Part shown: positions 62,205 through 64,000 of the stretch, in pieces
Numbering within the stretch: position 1 is the first letter of the stretch
Layout: each line of letters opens with the position of its first letter
Assembly (NCBI GenBank): GCA_020796225.1
Contig: CM036762.1
Location: 51,632,407 to 51,696,406 of the forward strand
Reading direction: 5' to 3'
Origin: Arion vulgaris
Taxonomy: Eukaryota > Mollusca > Gastropoda > Stylommatophora > Arionidae
DNA: 64,000 bases
Notes under the pieces: generated by a model
What the model was told of the DNA's origin: nothing
Databases searched by the model: none
Seen by the model: the letters and a program-made list of their open reading frames with translations, nothing else
Position numbers and translations under genes: made by a program

Positions 62205-63090
62205 CCTTGATACAGTAGAGCTACTTTGATACAGCTGCGCTACTCTGAAGCAGTGGCGTTGCTCTTTCATACAGCAAAGATGCTCTTTGACACAGCGGAG
62301 CTACTCTTCGACAAAGCCGAGTTACACTCTGACACAGCGAAAATATTCTTTAACTCTTAGAATACGAAACGCCACCTGACAGACCATAAAGTTAGTTCCC
62401 ATTTTACGAAAAGCCACTTCACGAACCGTATGGTTCTAACCAGTTGTTAATATATCGTAGAGGACTTTAATGCTTTAAGTGTATTTTTAAAATTCAAATA
62501 CAGCAAGTGGGTGTTTGTAATAGATCTTTCAATTGCGAACATTTTGGTGTATGCAGTTTGTTTCTGCTGTTGAATGTAAGAAAGTTATAACAAATTTTGT
62601 AAGGACATCTTAGCCTTAAAATTTGTTCCTCAAAAACAGTGCGTAAAAGGCGGTTTTAGTATGCGTATTGTAAGAGTTTATACAGCGGACATAGTCTTTA
62701 ATACAGCAGAGATACTCTTCATTATACAGCAGAGCGCTCTTTAATACAACGGAACTACTCTTTGATACATCAGTGACACTATAATAAAATAGATCTACTA
62801 ATTTATACAGCAGAGCTACTCATTTATATAGTTAAGATGTTCATTGATACAACGGAGTTACTCATTAGTACAGGCGATTACACATTTACAGAAAGTGAGA
62901 GTTAACCTTTAATACGACGGAGATAATATTTTGCTAGAGTTACTTTTCGTGCAGCGTTGTTACTATGATACAGCGAAGTTACTCAATGATTAAATGGGAG
63001 TTACTCTTTGTTACAGTAGCATTACTTTTTTGACACAGCGGAGTTACTTTGTAACAGGTACAGTTTTTTTACTCATTGATGCAGGGGGGG
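62205..63090. repeat. Diverged minisatellite, about 25-35 bp units
   Basis: Phrases such as gatacagcggagttactctt recur some twenty-five times with substitutions (cacagcggagctactcttcg, tacagcagagctactcattt). The stretch 62350-62690 is interrupted by non-repeat sequence. It lies immediately upstream of the large exon. Confidence 0.75.
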
Positions 63091-63414
63091 CTACTTCATC
63101 TGTCTCAATTCAATATACTTTAACAATGTTAAAAATAATATGCCATCTTCCAGAAACCTCCCTTCCCAACAAATTATGCGGTCTCGCATATTATTGCACT
63201 GGAGACACAAACAAGTAAATACGCAGGTAGTTATGTAGCACTGTCCCCATTATGCACAAGTAGGATAATAAGATAGTTTCAATTCAATTAAATCGATTGT
63301 ATACAGCCATATATTAATCTGAAGCTACTCTGCCACTCTCAATTATAATGACAGCGTTTATGTGTTTGTTAATTGATGTATTTCAAAGGTGAGATAGCAG
63401 AGTCTACAGTAAAG
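63091..63414. other. Spacer, nothing recognised
   Basis: No coding pattern was found, and no upstream exon of the - strand gene. Confidence 0.4.
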
Positions 63415-63850
63415 AACCAAACTTAAAAGGTTTTACATTACCGGTCCTGATGTATGGATTGCAAAATGTTTGAGAATGACAATAATGGACAGGTGTAGGG
63501 AGATTGTCTGTCTGCCTTCCCCCATTATTGCCCCATAAAAATATTCTGGCGAAGAAAGAACATCTAACAACAGACTTTTCCCGACAACTATGCAGAAGAC
63601 AATGAAAAAGCATCAACAACAACGAAAAGATGAAAATGGCTTGGCAATTTTAAGCGAATGAATCCAACTAAACAAGTGAAATGAACACCATATGGAAGAA
63701 GAAAGAAAAGAAGATCAAGAACAACATGTAGATGAAAGATGTAGGAAGAATAGCCTGCAGTATCTCTGGTGTGAAATACTGCACCAAAGATTGCAGGAGA
63801 CAGGTGAAAGGACTTACTGAGGCGGCATGTGCCACCAGACATGAAAATAA
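63415..63850 (+). pseudogene. LINE RT C-terminal fragment (family 2-like)
   Basis: Broken frames give GFTLPVLMYGLQ, a MAWQFANESNTSE-like stretch matching the W-GH region, and MKDVGRIACSISGVKYCTKD with RRQVKGLTEAACATRHENN. This is the usual order for the post-RT tail, heavily decayed. Confidence 0.6.
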
Positions 63851-64000
63851 TAAGTAAGTAATGAGATAATACATGAAGGTTTATCTATATAACAAATGCT
63901 TTAGTAGAGGGTGTGGTGAACCTGCACTAAACGACATTAAGAATCATTTTCATGTTAAGTTTATGATTTTACAATTTTTGCCCAACCCAAGTTGTTCCAT

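Noticed and set aside
1..64000. Viral genome or endogenous virus
   Set aside because: All reverse transcriptases seen are of Penelope-like or non-LTR type. No LTR, gag, protease, integrase or envelope pattern was found.

Overview
The window is eukaryotic nuclear DNA from an invertebrate. It is AT-rich, has intron-split genes, and is packed with decayed retroelements, SINEs, MITEs and minisatellites. The repeat mixture (Penelope-like elements, RNase H-bearing LINEs, tRNA-derived SINEs) and the insect-like form of the synaptotagmin suggest a lophotrochozoan, most likely a gastropod mollusc. That assignment is inference from memory of similar sequences, not a database result.

Two host genes can be supported. 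(1) A synaptotagmin-7-like gene on the + strand has its last three coding exons at 21370-21539, 28031-28145 and 30358-30662. They encode the end of C2A, the linker and the whole of C2B, with consensus splice sites and matching phases. Earlier exons were not found and probably lie upstream of the window. (2) A gene on the - strand has exons at 60191-62103, 58637-59027 and 57848-58091. It encodes a long acidic, Ser/Thr-rich disordered region followed by a Met/Gln/Gly-rich region. I do not recognise the family; a nuclear or transcription-related role is only a guess. Its 5' end lies beyond the window.

The rest is repeat landscape. 0-8 kb: LINE fragments and a Penelope-like element (PLE) arranged as a 3.4-kb near-palindrome (2492-5922). 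8.0-14.1 kb: a satellite array of 104 monomers of 54 bp, bounded on both sides by the same SINE head. 14-21 kb: several SINE families and RNase H LINE tails. 21-31 kb: the synaptotagmin introns, including a minisatellite grown out of an exon end and its 5' splice site, a second PLE inverted pair (22.34-23.09 kb) and a 35-bp array. 31-43 kb: a nearly full-length but broken endonuclease/reverse-transcriptase LINE (32793-35565, - strand), a nested LINE-in-LINE insertion, and more MITEs. 43-57 kb: AT-rich, gene-poor DNA with five minisatellites and many SINEs. 57-64 kb: the second gene, with a diverged minisatellite upstream.

The most informative non-genic signals are a hAT-type MITE family (six copies, each with an 8-bp target duplication), the PLE inverted arrangements with a hammerhead-ribozyme-like core in every copy, and the splice-donor minisatellite in the synaptotagmin gene. 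No prokaryotic-type operon, CRISPR array or defence system is present.
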